Shown piece after piece: positions 43,789 to 52,711 of a DNA stretch of 64,000 nucleotides. The stretch spans positions 1-64,000 of the forward strand of contig CAWJJO010000014.1 of NCBI GenBank assembly GCA_963843285.1. The letters are read 5' to 3'. Position 1 is the stretch's first letter. Each line of letters begins with the position of its first letter. Position numbers and translations under genes: made by a program. This DNA is from CAZDDB01 sp963843285 (GTDB lineage Bacteria > Acidobacteriota > HRBIN11 > JAKEFK01). The notes beneath the pieces were generated by a model that was given only the letters and a program-made list of their open reading frames with translations, was not told where the DNA came from and ran no database searches.

Positions 43789-44706
43789 CTATAACCCTCC
43801 ATCCGTTCCAACAACTTTCAAAAATAGTTCTTCCAAGGTCATTCGTTCCTGGGTGATCGAATACAGTGCCGCTCCGGAATTCACCAGATGGCGCGAGATC
43901 TCCGGAAGAACCGATTCATCCTGAATGCTTAGCGTGATCTGTTCGCCTTCCTGCCGCACGTCTTGACTCCACCTCTGCAGACCTGCGAGAGTTTCCTGCG
44001 TCACCGCGGCTGCGCGGATGGTCACGTTCATTTGCCCTTCCATCAAGTTTTTTAGATCGCTGAGATGCACGACTTCGCCGTGCTTGATAAAAGCAACTCG
44101 GTCGCAAGTGACTTCGACTTCGCTGAGTAGATGCGAATTCAGAAAGACTGTCGTTCCCTGGTTCCGCAGATCGCGAAGGATATCGCGAACCAGACGACGT
44201 CCGGCAGGATCCAGCCCCGAGGTTGGCTCATCCAGAAACACAATGGAAGGATGATTTAGCAGCGCCTGGGCAAGCCCGATCCGCTGAAGCATTCCCTTCG
44301 AATACGTTCGAAGTTGCTTGTTCGAAAACGGGATCAGTCCTACAAGATCGAGCAATTCCGGGATTCTCTTGCGCAGCTCCGCATCGCTCATTCTATAGAG
44401 ACGGCCGTGCACTCCGAGAAATTCACGGGCGGTCAGCCACTCATGAAACCGAAAATGCTCGGGCAAAAAGCCTGTCTTTGCGCGTGCATCGCGATCACCG
44501 ACCGGTTTGCCAAGAAGTACGGCTGATCCGGAAGTTGGCTTCGCAAGTCCCAGCAGCATTTTGATCGATGTGGTTTTCCCCGCTCCGTTCGGGCCAAGAA
44601 ATCCGAATGCTTCCCCTTTACGCACCTGCAGACTGAGGCCGCGAACAGCGATGTTTTCGCCGTAGACTTTACGAAGATGGACCGTATCGATCGCGAAATC
44701 AATCAT
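43789..44706 (-). CDS. ABC transporter ATP-binding protein (ABC-2 exporter)
   Basis: 305 residues. Walker A FLGPNGAGKTTSIKMLLG, signature YSKGMLQRIGLAQALLNH, Walker B IVFLDEPTSGLDPAGR and the H-loop NSHLLSEV are all present. The C-terminal ~80 residues form the extension common in the CcmA/NosF/DrrA class. Translation starts at ATG 44706. It works with the permease encoded next. Gene order ATPase then permease, both minus. Confidence 0.93.
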   Translation of the reverse strand: MIDFAIDTVHLRKVYGENIAVRGLSLQVRKGEAFGFLGPNGAGKTTSIKMLLGLAKPTSGSAVLLGKPVGDRDARAKTGFLPEHFRFHEWLTAREFLGVHGRLYRMSDAELRKRIPELLDLVGLIPFSNKQLRTYSKGMLQRIGLAQALLNHPSIVFLDEPTSGLDPAGRRLVRDILRDLRNQGTTVFLNSHLLSEVEVTCDRVAFIKHGEVVHLSDLKNLMEGQMNVTIRAAAVTQETLAGLQRWSQDVRQEGEQITLSIQDESVLPEISRHLVNSGAALYSITQERMTLEELFLKVVGTDGGL

Positions 44707-44716
44707 AGTTTGACGT

Positions 44717-44820
44717 GGTAGGAGCGGGGCTTGTCCCCGCCCGCATATTGTCGGGCGACCACAAGGGTCGCCCCTACCACAGCTCGGATGTCGGCGGGCA
44801 CGGAGGCCCGCGTCTCCAAT
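44717..44820. repeat. Class D element followed by class B half
   Basis: GGTAGGAGCGGGGCTTGTCC...CCGCCCG and CGGGCGACC...GGGTCGCCCCTACC have complementary ends GGTAGG / CCTACC (44717-44779). A class B right half, GGCGGGCACGGAGGCCCGCG, follows at 44792. It lies between the anti-sigma and ABC ATPase genes. Confidence 0.8.
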
Positions 44821-44829
44821 CCTTTCGGG

Positions 44830-46014
44830 TCACCTCATTGAATTAGCGATGGCGACTGCATCTTGCGAGTTACCCTGTCCCATCAACGCGTACAGAATAC
44901 CATCCCGCACCCACATCAAGTTATAGGCAGCGGGCATCCTCGGCCCATGTTCGCGCGAAGTAAACAGCGTGCCTTTGACACCGTCCACTTCCACTTCATC
45001 GAACTGCATTCGTCCGTCCACCGGCATCGGAATCACCAGCGTGCTTGCCCAATCGATCTGCTCGCTGAATTTCTTTGCTTGCTCGGCGGACATCCCCAGC
45101 AGCTGTAACATCGTCTTTGCCAGTTCCGGAACGTTCAGCTCGGGTGGCGCCACAACTGTCGGACTCGGAAGCTGCGCCAGAACTTTGCAATCAGGATAAT
45201 TGATGTGTTCGTGTTCTCGGTCTTCCTGTGCGCTTTCGGCTTCGGTTCTTTTCGGACATTTGTCATAAGTGGAAAGCACAGACGATGGAATATTCAGATA
45301 GACCATTTGCCCATCGATTTCATCTGGAAGCCGAATATCGCTTCGGCCGACGTCATCCAGAATGGATTGCATGCGTGGCACATCGACTGAAAACGAGATA
45401 TCCGCAGCGGGCTGGACATGGAAATGCGGATTGGAAAGCGAAGAGGGGAGCCGGATGCCAAATCCGGCCGCGGCAACCGCTTCTGAAATGGAATCCGCTT
45501 CCACCGGGGCGCCGTGCTTTACGACATGCACGGTATCCGAAAGCATCTTTTCGATTCGAGTGCCAGTTTCTGAATTGAACAGGTCGCCCTGCAACTGTTT
45601 CAGATTTGTGGGATCGATCTGCACAACGGCAATCTGCTGGATGCGGAACATGCTTAGAAATTCGGTAGCCCAAACGCGCACCGGCTTCAGGTTCATGGCA
45701 ACAACCACAAGAGCCACAGCTCCGAGAGCTGCGAACGCAGGTCGCATTCGTGCGCCGACCAGACGTCCCAGGAACCCTGGCTGTGCCGAAAGCTTACGTA
45801 CTTCGAAGCGGTTCAGCGCAACTTGGGGATCCGGAATATTCTCAGGAGCAGCTGCGTCTAGAAGACTGCGGACGCGTTCCGCATTGTGTTTCAAGGATTC
45901 AAGCTGGTCTCTACATGTGGCACATTGCCGTAGATGGTCCGATGTAGATGCCGTTTCCTCATCGGAAAGTTCATGGTCCAGGTGTGAACGAAGAATCGAT
46001 TCGGAAATATGCAT
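44830..46014 (-). CDS. Anti-sigma factor with zf-HC2 domain
   Basis: 394 residues. The N-terminal zinc-binding motif DHLRQCATCRDQLESL is the anti-sigma HxxxCxxC type. One membrane helix (FAALGAVALVVVAMNL) at about 93-110 is followed by a periplasmic region of ~280 residues with a DUF4367-like tail (YNLMWVRDGILYALMGQG). It should hold the ECF sigma factor encoded immediately upstream (two-base gap) until an envelope signal releases it. The signal is not evident. Confidence 0.88.
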   Translation of the reverse strand: MHISESILRSHLDHELSDEETASTSDHLRQCATCRDQLESLKHNAERVRSLLDAAAPENIPDPQVALNRFEVRKLSAQPGFLGRLVGARMRPAFAALGAVALVVVAMNLKPVRVWATEFLSMFRIQQIAVVQIDPTNLKQLQGDLFNSETGTRIEKMLSDTVHVVKHGAPVEADSISEAVAAAGFGIRLPSSLSNPHFHVQPAADISFSVDVPRMQSILDDVGRSDIRLPDEIDGQMVYLNIPSSVLSTYDKCPKRTEAESAQEDREHEHINYPDCKVLAQLPSPTVVAPPELNVPELAKTMLQLLGMSAEQAKKFSEQIDWASTLVIPMPVDGRMQFDEVEVDGVKGTLFTSREHGPRMPAAYNLMWVRDGILYALMGQGNSQDAVAIANSMR

Positions 46015-46016
46015 GC

Positions 46017-46559
46017 TCAGTCTCCTTTCAAATAAACTTGCTCAAACTCTCGTTCGGCACGCGACAGAAGTGTGCCGACGGAGTTTGGCGAAACATCGAG
46101 CGCCGCTGCAATTTCTTTGTAGGAGAATCCGGAGTGATGAAGGACAAGCAGTTCAGCGTCTCTTCGTGCTATCTTCCGCAGTGTGGCGTGTACTCTCAGC
46201 TGGTCTCTTGCGCGTTCGACTTCCATCGCTGGGTCCATCGCGTTTGTCTGTGTCAGAGACGCTTTTTGTTCGTAGAAGTCCCGGCGCTTTGCTGCCCGCA
46301 GTGAGTTATAACCAAGACGCAATGCAACGCGATAGAGCCATCCCTTCAATTGATCCGTATGTTTTGGGGAGCGTTGCCACAACCGGAAGAAGGTTTCCAT
46401 CGCGAGATCTTCAGCTTCCGCCCTCTGTCCTGTCAGTCGGTAAAGCACTCCATAGATCCGTTCATAGTTGGCCAGAAAGATCGACTCGAAAAGCTCGTCT
46501 TCACGCTTCGTATCCACAGGGAATGCTTCCGTATTCTCCATGACTTTGGCGCTCATCAC
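46017..46559 (-). CDS. ECF-type RNA polymerase sigma factor
   Basis: 180 residues. Region 2 reads FLANYERIYGVLYRLTGQRA, EAEDLAMETFFRLWQRSPKH, and region 4 reads LVLHHSGFSYKEIAAALDVS with SVGTLLSRAEREF. No regions 1 or 3, as in sigma-E-like factors. It is co-transcribed with its anti-sigma gene. It starts two bases after the glycosylase stop region on the same strand, possibly sharing a transcript with it. Confidence 0.92.
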   Translation of the reverse strand: MMSAKVMENTEAFPVDTKREDELFESIFLANYERIYGVLYRLTGQRAEAEDLAMETFFRLWQRSPKHTDQLKGWLYRVALRLGYNSLRAAKRRDFYEQKASLTQTNAMDPAMEVERARDQLRVHATLRKIARRDAELLVLHHSGFSYKEIAAALDVSPNSVGTLLSRAEREFEQVYLKGD

Positions 46560-46562
46560 ACT

Positions 46563-47273
46563 CTAGAACACCGGCCGGCGCTCTTTTGTGACAATCCCTG
46601 CCGCGTTTTTTGCTTTCCGGAACACATTGAGAAACATTTCACGTGTCAATTTGCCGGTGAACGTATTTTGCTGACTGGGATGGTAGGAGCAGATCAGGGT
46701 CCTCCCATCGGGAAGTTCTGAGGTCTGACCGTGACCGAAAGGTGGGAACCGATGTTGCTTGAGTCGAGGATCTTCTCTCAGAATCTTTTTCAGCGAGTTG
46801 TAGGCGATCGATCCGAGTGCAAGAATTACTCTTGCTGAAGAAAGAGCGATCAGTTCCCGGTTCAAGAACGTTTCGCAATTCATAAATTCACGGCGAGCCG
46901 GCTTGTTTGCCGGGGGAGCACAACGTACCGCTGCGCCGACATATATGTGTGTCACTTTTAGTCCGTCGTCAAGTGAAATCGATTGCGGTTGGTTTGCAAG
47001 TCCGAGCGCATGCAGTGTACCGTAGAGCCAATCTCCGCTGCGATCGCCCGTAAAGATGCGTCCTGTCCGGTTCCCTCCGTTTGCTGCAGGCGCAAGCCCA
47101 ACTACATATATGATAGCCTTTGGATCGCCGAATCCAGGCAATGGTTTCCCCCAGTAAATTTGTCCCTTGTATCGAAGAGGCGGATTCTTTGCGACTGCCT
47201 CCCGGTGTTTTACAAGCCGCGGACATCTTCTGCATTGAATGATTTCGTGATTCAATTCTGCTAGCTTATGCAT
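46563..47273 (-). CDS. Uracil-DNA glycosylase, family 5 (UDGb) type
   Basis: About 236 residues. CRRCPRLVKHR begins an iron-sulfur cluster set with later cysteines (RCAPPANKPARREFMNC). Motif A GLAPAANGGNRTGRIFTGD lacks the usual catalytic acid, as in family 5, and motif B is HPSQQNTFTGKLT. It removes uracil or deaminated bases from DNA. The start ATG 47273 begins the conserved domain; ATG 47291 is possible and would overlap the divergent gene's start. Confidence 0.9.
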   Translation of the reverse strand: MHKLAELNHEIIQCRRCPRLVKHREAVAKNPPLRYKGQIYWGKPLPGFGDPKAIIYVVGLAPAANGGNRTGRIFTGDRSGDWLYGTLHALGLANQPQSISLDDGLKVTHIYVGAAVRCAPPANKPARREFMNCETFLNRELIALSSARVILALGSIAYNSLKKILREDPRLKQHRFPPFGHGQTSELPDGRTLICSYHPSQQNTFTGKLTREMFLNVFRKAKNAAGIVTKERRPVF

Positions 47274-47289
47274 TTCAGGAGAACATAAC

Positions 47290-47637
47290 ATGAATCAACA
47301 GGAGTTAGAAGAATTTCGAAAGTATCGCGAGAAAATGAACGTGGAGATTTTGGGCGCGGATCATCTGGGCATCAAACGATTCTTCAATCTGGATACCCAG
47401 GCATATGTGGATGGCGCGCTGGATTCCAAGACCAAAGAGATGCTGGGTCTCGTTGCCAGCATGGTGTTGCGTTGCGATGATTGCATCACATATCACATTG
47501 TCCGGTGCGCGGAGGAAAAGGTGTCGCGGGCAGAGATGACGGAAGTATTCAATGTGGCACTTGTGGTTGGAGGCTCGATTGTCATTCCGCACATGCGCCG
47601 GGCATTTGAAACGATGGCTCAGACCCTTCCGGAGTAA
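47290..47637 (+). CDS. AhpD-like carboxymuconolactone decarboxylase family protein
   Basis: 115 residues. The CxxC of LRCDDCITYHIVRC with nearby histidine matches the AhpD-type peroxidase/reductant subgroup, and VFNVALVVGGSIVIPHMRRA is the typical C-terminal helix pair. AGGAG lies eight bases before ATG 47290. It is divergent from the glycosylase gene with start regions touching, so both promoters must be inside coding sequence. Confidence 0.88.
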   Translation: MNQQELEEFRKYREKMNVEILGADHLGIKRFFNLDTQAYVDGALDSKTKEMLGLVASMVLRCDDCITYHIVRCAEEKVSRAEMTEVFNVALVVGGSIVIPHMRRAFETMAQTLPE

Positions 47638-47649
47638 TGAAATTTATGT

Positions 47650-47731
47650 TTGGAGCCTGCGGGCGTCCCTGCCCGCCGGTTCGGGTGACCATCCACATTC
47701 GTTTGGGGCACGGAGGCCCGCAGACTGCAAA
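47650..47731. repeat. Class B element
   Basis: TTTGGAGCCTGCGGGCGTCC...CTGCCCGCC and GGGGCACGGAGGCCCGCAGA with CTGCAAA. It fills the gap between two convergent genes and touches the hydrolase stop codon at 47732. Confidence 0.85.
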
Positions 47732-48697
47732 TTAAGTTGGGTCGTTTAGAAACCTCATCGCCCTGGTTTCGGACCAGTATTCACCGTCTCTGCTCCAGGT
47801 GAAGAAACCTGTGTGTCCTCCGGATTCGGGCGCCTCCAAAGAGAAATTCGGGTTTGCTTTCGCTTCTTCAAACGGGTAGCACGGTTCCGCAAGAAAGGGA
47901 TCGTTTCGGGCGCTAACAAGCAGGGTTGGAATTCGGATCGCCGGAATAAACTGCCGGGAGCTGCATTTAGCGAAGTAGTCGTCCGCATCTTTGAATCCAT
48001 GGATTGGCGCCGTGTAGCGATTGTCAAAATCATAAAATGTCTTGATCTGTCCGAAGCCATCGTCGTTGATTTGGTCCGGCATGATCTCCACCTTGGCGCG
48101 AACCTTTTCATGCAAGGATCGCAGGAACATCTTCATGTAGAGAACGTTGGAAAGTTGCGCAAGTTTGAGCGCGCCCGATTTCAGATCGCATGGCACGGAG
48201 AATGCAACTGCCTTCGAGATCAGCGGATGAACCTGGGAGCCCAGTTCGCCCAGATACTTCAGTGTGATGTTCCCGCCAAGACTGAATCCGATCAGGACAA
48301 TCTCCGAATATTGATTTCTTGCGATCACGTGGGATAGAACCGTATGCAGATCAGACGTTTCGCCGCTGTGATACGATCGCAGTTTTTTGTTCGGCTCGCC
48401 GCTGCACCCCCGGTAGTTCCATGCGAGCGCGTCCCAGCCTCGGCGATGGAGCGCCCGGATCATGCCTAGAATGTAGCGTCGTTGCGTGTTTCCTTCCAAA
48501 CCGTGAGACAGAATCGCGATCCTGCGGGAGCCCGCGATTGCCCAGTCGAGATCCAGAAAATCATCATCCGGAGTTTCGATTCTTTCGCGGCGGTAGTGAA
48601 TCCCTTTCACTTCCCGGAACGCAGGTATGATGGTCTGTAGGTGCCCGCCCGGAAGCAGGAACGGGGACGGATACGAGGAAGGAGTAATTACCGGCAT
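47732..48697 (-). CDS. YheT-type alpha/beta hydrolase
   Basis: 321 residues from ATG 48697. The UPF0017/YheT pattern is clear: PFLLPGGHLQTIIPAFRE near the start, LSHGLEGNTQRRYILGM, WNYRGCSGEPN, nucleophile serine in IGFSLGGNITLKYLGE, aspartate in SARNDPFLAEPC and histidine in SGGHTGFFTW. Substrates are likely short-chain esters or lipids. Readings that start further upstream (to 49126) run antisense into the copper ATPase gene and are not used. It is divergent from that gene. Confidence 0.92.
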   Translation of the reverse strand: MPVITPSSYPSPFLLPGGHLQTIIPAFREVKGIHYRRERIETPDDDFLDLDWAIAGSRRIAILSHGLEGNTQRRYILGMIRALHRRGWDALAWNYRGCSGEPNKKLRSYHSGETSDLHTVLSHVIARNQYSEIVLIGFSLGGNITLKYLGELGSQVHPLISKAVAFSVPCDLKSGALKLAQLSNVLYMKMFLRSLHEKVRAKVEIMPDQINDDGFGQIKTFYDFDNRYTAPIHGFKDADDYFAKCSSRQFIPAIRIPTLLVSARNDPFLAEPCYPFEEAKANPNFSLEAPESGGHTGFFTWSRDGEYWSETRAMRFLNDPT

Positions 48698-48799
48698 TTT
48701 GGTTTTCCGAATGTAGCCCGTTTCCTGGATGATGTAAAGGCAGAGTGGCTTTTTTGACGATAGAGTGTATCTTTTACAGAATTCGTTGTCTCTTTTGAT

Positions 48800-51052
48800 A
48801 TGACAAATACACTTGAAAAAGATCCGGTATGCGGGATGAGCGTGGACCCTGCCACGGCAAAAGGATCTTCCGAATACCGCGGTCGGACCTACTATTTTTG
48901 TAGCAAGCGTTGCGTCGAGAAATTTCAAGCTGATCCGGAAAAGTATCTTGTTCCCCTCATTCCTGCTGCATCCATACCCGTGAAGTCGGAGCCACCTGCG
49001 CCCCGGGATGTTGAGTACACCTGTCCGATGCACCCCGAAGTCGTGCAGATCGGACCGGGGACGTGTCCTAAATGCGGCATGGCACTGGAGCCCCGTGTCG
49101 TGAGTTTGGAAGAAAAGCCGGACCACGAGTTATTTGATATGACGCGACGGTTCTGGGTCAGTGTAGTTCTGAGTTTGCCGGTACTGGCTCTTGGAATGAT
49201 GGAGATGCAGCCCTGGTTACAATTGATCCTGGCTACTCCGGTGGTGCTGTGGGGTGGCCGGCCATTTTTCCAGCGCGGGTGGGCGTCGATTGTGCATCGC
49301 AGTCTCAACATGTTCACTTTGATCGCTGTTGGAACCGGCACTGCATATGTCTACAGTGTCCTGGCTACATTGTTTCCTGAAATGTTTCCGGAATCATTTC
49401 GCGGTCATGGCGGACATGTTCCCGTTTATTTTGAAGCTGCTGCAGTGATTACTGCTCTCGTACTTTTGGGTCAGGTGCTGGAGTTGCGTGCTCGCGCCAA
49501 AACAGGGACTGCGATTCGCGCTTTGTTACAACTTGCGCCGAAAACCGCAAAGGTAAAGCGAGCAGATGGGAGAGAGGAAGACGTGCCGCTCGAACACATT
49601 CTGCCCGGGGATGTGCTTCGCGTGCGACCTGGCGAAAAAGTGCCTGTGGATGGAGTCGTCCTGGAAGGTATCACCAGCATCGATGAATCCATGATAAGCG
49701 GCGAGCCAATTCCTGTGGAGAAGAATGTAGGAAGTCCGGTTACCGGTGGGACTGTAAATGGAACAGGGACTCTTCTGATGCGCGCAGAACGTGTTGGAAA
49801 CGACACTCTGCTTGCGCAAATCGTACGGATGGTCGGCGAAGCCCAGCGAAGCCGCGCTCCGATTCAACGTCTTGTGGATGTGATCTCGTCTTATTTCGTT
49901 CCCGCTGTGATCGTTGTCGCCGTGGTCACATTTGTTGTATGGGCCACCGTTGGACCGGAACCCCGCCTGGCGTATGCTCTGATCAACGCTGTTGCTGTGC
50001 TGATCATTGCCTGTCCGTGCGCATTGGGATTGGCTACGCCGATGTCGATCATGGTGGGGACGGGCCGCGGAGCGACTGCAGGTGTTCTGATCAAAAATGC
50101 GCAAGCGCTGGAAATCCTGGAAAAAGTCGACACGCTCGTGATTGATAAGACCGGGACTCTCACGGAGGGGAAGCCTCGTGTTGTTACCGTTCTCGCTGCC
50201 GGCGATGAGAAGGCGTTGATTCATCTTGCGGCAAGTTTGGAGCGTGTGAGCGAGCATCCGCTTGCAGAAGCAGTCGCTGCCTATGCGGGAACCGCATTCT
50301 CCGAAGTAACTGAATTCAAATCGATCACTGGGAAAGGAGTTACCGGTAAAGTGAACGGTCATACTGTCGCTCTGGGAAACGAGAAATTGATCGATCCTGG
50401 TGAATGGGCGCAGCGAGCAGAAGACCTTCGCAAAGACGGTCAAACCGTGATGTTCATGAGTGTGGATGGAAAGACGTCCGGCATGATTGGAGTCCAGGAT
50501 CCGATCAAAGAATCGACCGTTGACGCACTCCGTGATCTCAAGGAGATGAGTCTCCGCATGGTGATGGTTACGGGCGACTCCGGTGTCACTGCCAGGACTG
50601 TGGCCCGGAAGCTCGGGATCGAAGAAGTCGAAGCGGAAGTATTGCCGCAACAGAAGATCGAAGTCGTGAAACGTCTTCAACAGCAAGGACGCTTCGTGGC
50701 GATGGCGGGTGACGGTGTCAATGACGCGCCGGCACTTGCGCAATCGCATGTGGGAATTGCGATGGGAACAGGAACGGATGTAGCGATGCAAAGCGCAGGC
50801 ATCACGCTGGTGAAAGGGGATTTGCGCGGGATTGTACGGGCGCGCAAGTTGAGCGTCGCGACAATGGGAAACATCAGACAGAACCTCTTCTTCGCTTTCT
50901 TTTACAACTTGCTCGGAGTTCCAATCGCGGCAGGGGTTCTGTATCCGTTCTTTGGAGTGCTTCTCAGCCCGATGTTTGCAAGCGCTGCCATGACCTTCAG
51001 CTCTGTGTCTGTGATTGCAAACGCGCTCCGCCTCCGACGTCTGAAGTTGTAA
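48800..51052 (+). CDS. Copper-type P1B ATPase with YHS and heavy-metal-binding domains
   Basis: 750 residues. A YHS domain (~5-50, DPVCGMSVDPATAKGSSEYR) and a heavy-metal-binding segment (TCPMHPEVVQIGPGTCPKCG) precede eight helices. The metal passage motif is IACPCALGLATP, the phosphorylation site DKTGTLTEGKP, the HP motif SEHPLAEAVAAY and the hinge GDGVNDAPALAQS. The classic N-terminal CxxC ferredoxin-like domains are absent. The CPC motif and helix set point to Cu(I) export. There is no CopZ or CueR/CsoR gene next to it. Confidence 0.93.
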   Translation: MTNTLEKDPVCGMSVDPATAKGSSEYRGRTYYFCSKRCVEKFQADPEKYLVPLIPAASIPVKSEPPAPRDVEYTCPMHPEVVQIGPGTCPKCGMALEPRVVSLEEKPDHELFDMTRRFWVSVVLSLPVLALGMMEMQPWLQLILATPVVLWGGRPFFQRGWASIVHRSLNMFTLIAVGTGTAYVYSVLATLFPEMFPESFRGHGGHVPVYFEAAAVITALVLLGQVLELRARAKTGTAIRALLQLAPKTAKVKRADGREEDVPLEHILPGDVLRVRPGEKVPVDGVVLEGITSIDESMISGEPIPVEKNVGSPVTGGTVNGTGTLLMRAERVGNDTLLAQIVRMVGEAQRSRAPIQRLVDVISSYFVPAVIVVAVVTFVVWATVGPEPRLAYALINAVAVLIIACPCALGLATPMSIMVGTGRGATAGVLIKNAQALEILEKVDTLVIDKTGTLTEGKPRVVTVLAAGDEKALIHLAASLERVSEHPLAEAVAAYAGTAFSEVTEFKSITGKGVTGKVNGHTVALGNEKLIDPGEWAQRAEDLRKDGQTVMFMSVDGKTSGMIGVQDPIKESTVDALRDLKEMSLRMVMVTGDSGVTARTVARKLGIEEVEAEVLPQQKIEVVKRLQQQGRFVAMAGDGVNDAPALAQSHVGIAMGTGTDVAMQSAGITLVKGDLRGIVRARKLSVATMGNIRQNLFFAFFYNLLGVPIAAGVLYPFFGVLLSPMFASAAMTFSSVSVIANALRLRRLKL

Positions 51053-51078
51053 ACACAGAGGCACGGAGGCACAGAGAG
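51053..51078. repeat. Word-like repeat (ACAGAGGCACGGAGGC type)
   Basis: AACACAGAGGCACGGAGGCA followed by CAGAG is a tandem of ~10-base words directly after the ATPase stop codon. Confidence 0.6.
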
Positions 51079-51104
51079 TTGAATTCTTCGGTTAGAATAA
51101 CCTG

Positions 51105-52526
51105 ATGCAGGAAGACGGGCCTGGAAAAGAGATTTGGGTTGTACTTCTGGTTGCCGTCCTGATGGCTGTTCTCAACGTTTCTTATCTCTGGATCCAGATC
51201 AAGAATCCAACGGATACATCAACGCCGGAGAGTCAAACGGTGTACATGGCAAACCGGGTGGCTCATGGAGAAAATCTATACCTGGATTATCACGGTCCGC
51301 CATACAATATTGCGCCCTACACACCCGGTTATTATTTCGCCTTGGGTTACGCTGTCCGCTTTCTGGATGTTGAGCTGGAATCCATTTTTGTTCTTGGCAG
51401 GGGGATGACTTTTTTTTGCTGTCTGGTGATCGGACTCTTGATTTATCTGAGCTCGCGGTTTGATGGCGAGCATTCAGTTTATGCTTTCACCGGAAGTTGT
51501 TTGTTTCTTTCGTCCTACATTTTGGGCCCCTGGGGTTCTACGACTCGTCCGGACATGCTTGCGATCACTTTCACGATTGCCGGATTGCTTATCTGTACGC
51601 GCTCTTCCGACAAAAAGTTGATCTTTTCCGCTCCGTTGTTTGTTCTTGCCTTTCTCACCAAGCAGACTTGCGTCAGCGCTCCGGCTGCCGTTTTTCTGCA
51701 TTTGTTGCTTCAAAGAGAGCGCAAGAACGCCCTGTTGTTTGCGGCGGCGGTTGCCGGACCGGTAGCCGGGATCCTGGCAATCATGCATACCTCGACCTCA
51801 GGTTTAAGCACGATGAACATCATCTACGGGAATATGGCTCCTATGCAGTTTCAAAACTTCCGGGTTGTTGCCGGCCCGTTTTTTCAGGTTGCAGCACTTC
51901 CAATGATTTTGGCGGCAGCTGCAGCTCTGTCGAATTCGTTCCGTGATATCAAGTCGCTTTATTTCTTGCTTGCGCTTGCTCAAGGCTTGATCACCTGCTC
52001 TCGCCTGGGCTCCAGTCTGAATTACTTTCTGGAAGCGCTTGCCGCGTCTTGCCTTCTGGTGCCGTCAGGTCTTCGAACAATGGAGGGCGCCTTGAAGAAC
52101 TTACTGCGCCCGGTGTTGCCTGTCCTGGCGTTGGTCTTACTGCTTCCTTCCATTCTTTTTCTATGTTACTCCGTGCAAGAAGTTCGGTTTCAGGAAATGC
52201 AATCGATTCGCAAGCTGGTGTTGGAGGCGAAGGGTTTAGTAATCTCGGATAATTCCCGGCTTGCATTGCTGAGTCGGGACTCGTTTTTCATAGACCCCTT
52301 CCAACTTAGTTATCTGGAAAAAGCCGGCAAATGGAACGTTCAGGGTCTGGCAGACTTATTGCGTCGCCACGAAATTGAATATGTCGTCCTGTCCCGCCCC
52401 ATTGAGCAACCTATGACCTGGCAGGGATTAGCGCGTCTACCGGATGGGGTGATCAATGCAGTCCGAAGTGACTATGTGTTTTTGCGGCTTGTTGATAATT
52501 ATTACGTATATGTAGCAAAGCGTTGA
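51105..52526 (+). CDS. Polytopic membrane protein, GT-C glycosyltransferase-like
   Basis: 473 residues with about ten helices. The first periplasmic loop carries VYMANRVAHGENLYLDYHGP and NIAPYTPGYYFALGYAVRFL, reminiscent of ArnT/PMT-like (GT39/GT83) enzymes where such loops hold the acidic active site, and GSTTRPDMLAITFTIAGLLI. The C-terminal ~110 residues are periplasmic and soluble. It probably transfers sugars from lipid carriers, but no definite family is claimed. It is convergent with the GT2 gene at 52712, which may make its lipid-linked donor. Confidence 0.75.
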   Translation: MQEDGPGKEIWVVLLVAVLMAVLNVSYLWIQIKNPTDTSTPESQTVYMANRVAHGENLYLDYHGPPYNIAPYTPGYYFALGYAVRFLDVELESIFVLGRGMTFFCCLVIGLLIYLSSRFDGEHSVYAFTGSCLFLSSYILGPWGSTTRPDMLAITFTIAGLLICTRSSDKKLIFSAPLFVLAFLTKQTCVSAPAAVFLHLLLQRERKNALLFAAAVAGPVAGILAIMHTSTSGLSTMNIIYGNMAPMQFQNFRVVAGPFFQVAALPMILAAAAALSNSFRDIKSLYFLLALAQGLITCSRLGSSLNYFLEALAASCLLVPSGLRTMEGALKNLLRPVLPVLALVLLLPSILFLCYSVQEVRFQEMQSIRKLVLEAKGLVISDNSRLALLSRDSFFIDPFQLSYLEKAGKWNVQGLADLLRRHEIEYVVLSRPIEQPMTWQGLARLPDGVINAVRSDYVFLRLVDNYYVYVAKR

Positions 52527-52530
52527 GGAT

Positions 52531-52702
52531 TTCTCGCAAAGACGCAAAGCACGCAAAGTCGCAACCTTAGAGTTTCAGCACGGAGGTGTAAGAAAGGAGA
52601 TCGGGAGATAATGGAGATGTGGGGGATCTAGGTATCGGGAACGGTTTTTCTTGTCTATATATCCCCTTATCCCCATTATCTCCCTCATCCCCCTTCTTAC
52701 AC
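52531..52702. repeat. Word repeat (CGCAAAG) and long imperfect inverted repeat
   Basis: TTCTCGCAAAGACGCAAAGC and ACGCAAAGTCGC (52531-52562) are tandem words. An imperfect inverted repeat follows, with ends GTGTAAGAA (52586-52594) and TTCTTACAC (52694-52702), and a purine-rich left arm (GGGAGATAATGGAGAT) facing a pyrimidine-rich right arm (CCCCATTATCTCCCTC). It lies between convergent genes and may end both transcripts. Confidence 0.7.
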
Positions 52703-52711
52703 TCAGCGAGG

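Noticed and set aside
45362..46543. A 393-residue plus-strand frame opposite the sigma/anti-sigma genes
   Set aside because: Both minus-strand genes have clear family motifs; the plus frame has low-complexity Arg/Ser content.
49526..51064. A 512-residue open frame on the minus strand, antisense to the copper ATPase gene
   Set aside because: It mirrors a strongly conserved gene, has no domain resemblance and is rich in His, Arg and Ser as expected of a shadow frame.
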